This document shows positions 61,257 through 64,000 of a DNA stretch of 64,000 nucleotides, piece after piece. The DNA lies in the NCBI RefSeq assembly GCF_034274695.1, contig NZ_CP128362.1:8434501-8498500 (forward strand). Reading direction: 5' to 3'. Numbering within the stretch: the stretch's first letter is position 1; each line of letters begins with the position of its first letter. The notes beneath the pieces were generated by a model that did no database searches, was not told the DNA's origin, and saw nothing but the letters and a program-made list of their open reading frames with translations. Made by a program: the position numbers and the translations under genes. Origin of the DNA: Chitinophaga sp. LS1 (GTDB lineage Bacteria; Bacteroidota; Bacteroidia; Chitinophagales; Chitinophagaceae).

Positions 61257-62187
61257 GAGTCTGCGGCAACATATTCCCGTCATGCTGCTGTATGTATTGC
61301 AGAGTGATGGGAGTAGTCCCGGCAGACAAGGATTTTTCATGGCAGTGAATGCTGTGGGGAATCTGGTGGGGTCTATCGGAGGGGGGATTATGGAGCATAA
61401 ATTTGTGGAGATGGCCAGAGAGCGGTTAATGCAGGGAGAAGAAGTGGCAGCGGTACGTAGACAGGTGCATGATAAAAGTAGTCCGGGAGATCAGAGTGGT
61501 ATGATCTGTTCCGGGGAACAGACAATCTTATTGTATCGTGTTACTAACAAAGAAGCTGCTGTGATTCAACAGATTATTCACTGTCTTTCTCAGTATAAAA
61601 ATGGGTTACTGCATTTATCGCCTGCGGGATTACAGTTCAGGGAAGGGCCGGGTAGTTCGGAATTTATGATGCATTCACCTGATAACTGGGTCTATACAGA
61701 ACAACTGGGCCATAGAGATCATTTATACCTGGTTGGGGGCGGACATTGTTCTTTAGCTTTTTCGAAAATCATGTTTATGCTGGATTTTTATATTCACGTG
61801 TATGATAACAGGCCTGGGCTGAATACGTTTTTGCAGAATGAATGTGCGCATGAGAAGGTGATCGTAGAAGATTACAGTCAACTGAAGGGAATGATACCTG
61901 AAGGACAGCATAATTATGTAGTGGTCATGACCATGGGGTACCGCAGTGATGATGTGGTGATCAGGGCTTTGCTCCACAAACAGTTCAGGTATTTAGGGAT
62001 GTTGGGGAGTCAGGCTAAGATCACACAGTTGTTTGAAGGATATAAAGCGGAAGGAATCTCTTCTCAGGTATTGCAAAGGATTCACGCTCCTGTGGGTATG
62101 CAGATTAAGAGTCAGACCCCGGAAGAAATTGCGGTTAGTATTGCAGCGGAAATAATCAGGGAGAGGAATACACCTGCTTCTGGATAA
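61219..62187 (+). CDS. xdhC: XdhC, molybdenum cofactor insertion protein
   Basis: 322 residues; it overlaps the end of xdhB by 38 bases. SDGSSPGRQGFFMAVNA, GSIGGGIMEHKFVE and MICSGEQTILLY form the XdhC/CoxI N-terminal domain; LYLVGGGHCSLAFSKIMFML starts the Rossmann domain, and VVMTMGYRSDDVVIRALL and YLGMLGSQAKI follow. It loads sulfurated cofactor into XdhB. Behind its stop are short tandem repeats (62174-62281). Confidence 0.93.
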   Translation: MKKKLVIWELISESLRQHIPVMLLYVLQSDGSSPGRQGFFMAVNAVGNLVGSIGGGIMEHKFVEMARERLMQGEEVAAVRRQVHDKSSPGDQSGMICSGEQTILLYRVTNKEAAVIQQIIHCLSQYKNGLLHLSPAGLQFREGPGSSEFMMHSPDNWVYTEQLGHRDHLYLVGGGHCSLAFSKIMFMLDFYIHVYDNRPGLNTFLQNECAHEKVIVEDYSQLKGMIPEGQHNYVVVMTMGYRSDDVVIRALLHKQFRYLGMLGSQAKITQLFEGYKAEGISSQVLQRIHAPVGMQIKSQTPEEIAVSIAAEIIRERNTPASG

Positions 62188-62281
62188 GCGGGCATATGAT
62201 ATAGTCAGATGCCTTGGCGGAATAAACCTACTTCCGGATAATAGAGCATATGATATAGCCAGATGCCTGCTACTCCCGGAT
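62174..62281 (+). repeat. Tandem duplication of the xdhC gene end
   Basis: A 41-base piece at 62174-62214, which contains the xdhC stop, recurs with six or so differences at 62228-62268. A third, short copy starts at 62270 (CTACTCCCGGAT) and overlaps the stop of the uricase gene on the other strand. GCATATGATATAG is common to the first two copies. Confidence 0.8.
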
Positions 62282-63094
62282 GACAGTGCCTACAATATAC
62301 CCATAAGGTTCATCTGTAGCTATAAAAACTTCATTCTGATTGCTCATACCAAACTGCTCTAAATTAAAGAGAATATGGTGTTTATTAGGCATTTTCAGGG
62401 TGATCTCCTGTACTTCAGGATAAGCTTCCAGCACAGCTTCTCCCATGGCATACAGGGTTTGCTGTACAGACAGACTATTATGGCCGGCAAAGGTACCCAG
62501 CAAGGTAGCGCGGATATTATCAAAAATAACAGCATAATCCTTTAGCTGCCCTTTGTATATCCAGCTCGCTTCACATTGGGTAGCGAAAATGCGGTCGCTG
62601 GTTGCCTTTAATGTGGTGTACGGATCTTTGATAAAATGCTCAAACCCAGAATCGGTGGTTTTGAGAATAAGCAGGTCAGTGATGCCACTGGTAATAGTTG
62701 TCGAAGCAGCATTATAGACGATTTTAGTCGTATGTTTTTCACTGCCGCCACTGATGTAAGCATGAGGCGTAAGCCTTGACCACGCTGCCTCTGCGATTTC
62801 GACGGTAGCAGTAGATACCTGTTGCTGGGTATGCACAAAATGTTCTGCCAGATGGAGGGCAAAAGCTTCGATGCTGGTAGTGAAATGCTCTTTGGCAAGT
62901 GCATACACTGTGTTCTTTTGTGTGTCCGTTGGCAGGATCTTCGTGTTGTCACCAAGTGTATGGGCGGTTTCAAAATCGCCTTTCAGAGATACACTGACAG
63001 TAATTTGTCTGAATTCATGGTAATCTGCGTGACGGATGATTTTGGATAATTGAACGGCGTTTTTGCCGTATGAATTTTCGCCTAGTTTGATCAT
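62270..63094 (-). CDS. Urate oxidase (uricase)
   Basis: 274 residues from ATG 63094 (MIKLGENSYGKNAVQLSK); an ATG four codons upstream is possible. Both halves of the T-fold are present: ILPTDTQKNTVYALAKEH holds the catalytic Thr-Lys pair and SGITDLLILKTTDSGFEHFIKD is the second signature. It turns urate into 5-hydroxyisourate without a cofactor. It is convergent to xdhABC and divergent from allantoinase. Confidence 0.95.
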   Translation of the reverse strand: MIKLGENSYGKNAVQLSKIIRHADYHEFRQITVSVSLKGDFETAHTLGDNTKILPTDTQKNTVYALAKEHFTTSIEAFALHLAEHFVHTQQQVSTATVEIAEAAWSRLTPHAYISGGSEKHTTKIVYNAASTTITSGITDLLILKTTDSGFEHFIKDPYTTLKATSDRIFATQCEASWIYKGQLKDYAVIFDNIRATLLGTFAGHNSLSVQQTLYAMGEAVLEAYPEVQEITLKMPNKHHILFNLEQFGMSNQNEVFIATDEPYGYIVGTVIRE

Positions 63095-63159
63095 GATGGT
63101 TAACATTTACTTCTCTAATTTAAAAAATTAAATGCCTATTTTTAAATAAGATCTCATTT

Positions 63160-64000
63160 ATGTTTGACCTGGCGATAAAAGGGAGTCGCATTATTACTCC
63201 AGAAGGTATTCAACCGGCCGTGGTACTGATTAAAGATGGATTGATTGCAGATGTTGCAACTGTTATACCCGGCGATGCTGTTAAAAAAATAATAGATATT
63301 CAGGATTATGTATTGATGCCTGGCATCACGGATCCGCATGTACATATCAATGAACCCGGCCGAACCGACTGGGAAGGGTTTACTACGGCCACCCGGGCCG
63401 CACTGGCCAGTGGCATTACGACTTTAGTAGATATGCCATTGAATGCACACCCGGTCACGACGACAGTGGCGGCACTGGAAGAGAAGATCAGGGCGGCGAA
63501 CCTATTTACCAATTGTGGTTATTGGGGAGGGGTCGTACCCGGGAATGTGAATGAGCTGGAACCATTGATTGAACACGGCGTATTAGGGTTCAAAGCATTT
63601 TTAACCCATTCGGGTATTGACGATTTTCCCAATGTGACAGCCGAGGATCTGAGAAAGGCAATGCCGGTAATTGCAAAACATGGGTTGCCGTTGTTAGTAC
63701 ATTGTGAGTTATCCACACCGGTACCATCATCGATAGTGGGTACTTATTCAGCCTATCTGGCCTCCCGCCCTGCTGCATGGGAAGAAAATGCGATTGCAAT
63801 GATGATTCGCTTATGTGAGGAGTTCAATTGCAGGGTGCATATCGTACATCTCTCCGCTGCCTCCGCATTGCCACAGATTATAAAAGCAAAGGCGGAAGGA
63901 TTGCCGTTGACAGTTGAAACCGCACAACACTATTTATACTTCAACGCAGAAGATATTCCGGATGGCAATATGGCGTTTAAATGTGCGCCGCCGATAAGAG
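63160..64000 (+). CDS. allB: Allantoinase, N-terminal part (window edge)
   Basis: 280 codons from ATG 63160; the gene leaves the window. MFDLAIKGSRIITPEGIQPA opens an amidohydrolase. GITDPHVHINEPGRTDWEGF gives the first metal His pair, GFKAFLTHSGIDDFPNV the bridging Lys, LLVHCELSTP and VHIVHLSAASAL the next ligands. Allantoinase opens the ring of allantoin to allantoate, which fits its place beside uricase and xanthine dehydrogenase. Confidence 0.94.
   Translation, partial: MFDLAIKGSRIITPEGIQPAVVLIKDGLIADVATVIPGDAVKKIIDIQDYVLMPGITDPHVHINEPGRTDWEGFTTATRAALASGITTLVDMPLNAHPVTTTVAALEEKIRAANLFTNCGYWGGVVPGNVNELEPLIEHGVLGFKAFLTHSGIDDFPNVTAEDLRKAMPVIAKHGLPLLVHCELSTPVPSSIVGTYSAYLASRPAAWEENAIAMMIRLCEEFNCRVHIVHLSAASALPQIIKAKAEGLPLTVETAQHYLYFNAEDIPDGNMAFKCAPPIR

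Overview
The window looks like a chromosomal segment of a Bacteroidota bacterium, most likely a member of the Chitinophagaceae such as Chitinophaga. This is an inference from several features. Promoters carry the TAnnTTTG -7 element and Shine-Dalgarno sites are mostly absent. Proteins include carboxypeptidase-regulatory/TonB-type outer-membrane barrels, a DUF5686 protein, a type IX secretion C-terminal signal, a GH20 hexosaminidase and a TcdB/RHS giant protein. No taxonomic search was possible.

Region 1 (1-10,170): the first codons of accA (minus) and a tRNA-Asp gene, followed by a decayed serine recombinase. Then comes a minus-strand RiPP locus, in transcription order: an outer-membrane TonB-type barrel, five tandem precursor genes (three intact, one frameshifted, one decayed), a radical SAM/SPASM maturase, a C39-peptidase ABC exporter and a very short HlyD-like protein. 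The intact precursors share a double-glycine leader and a core built on three C-x-N-x-x-x-C units. This is the best candidate here for an undescribed system. A gene-free AT-rich stretch of 1.3 kb follows.

Region 2 (10,170-25,700) is accessory DNA. It holds the remains of a CBASS-type defence operon (the C-terminal half of a CD-NTase plus an E2-like/SEC-C protein), a broken transposase, and a 2083-residue SpvB/FG-GAP/RHS secreted polymorphic toxin flanked by two paralogous putative immunity genes and by small secreted proteins. It also holds wrecks of an AlbA-type regulator, a hipBA module and a resolvase.

Region 3 (25,800-39,600) is more ordinary. An HxlR regulator diverges from a DoxX/pirin/NmrA/NmrA/nitroreductase series, which suggests a response to electrophiles or redox stress. 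An AraC regulator, a type II NADH dehydrogenase and an atypical SDR lie opposite a complete RND efflux operon (adaptor, pump, outer-membrane channel).

Region 4 (39,600-57,500) mixes housekeeping and remnants. It contains a small membrane protein/ABC ATPase pair, a 40-residue class I lanthipeptide-like precursor, a YkgJ protein, an outer-membrane barrel, GH20 hexosaminidase, DUF5686, PAP2, SRPBCC, a MarR-GNAT fusion with a perfect palindromic operator, OsmC, methyltransferases, ThuA, and a glycine-rich repeat protein. Two genes (aldo/keto reductase and Abi-family) keep only their two ends, which suggests internal-deletion scars.

Region 5 (57,480-64,000) is a purine catabolism cluster: xdhA-xdhB-xdhC (xanthine to urate), uricase on the opposite strand, and the start of allantoinase running off the window.
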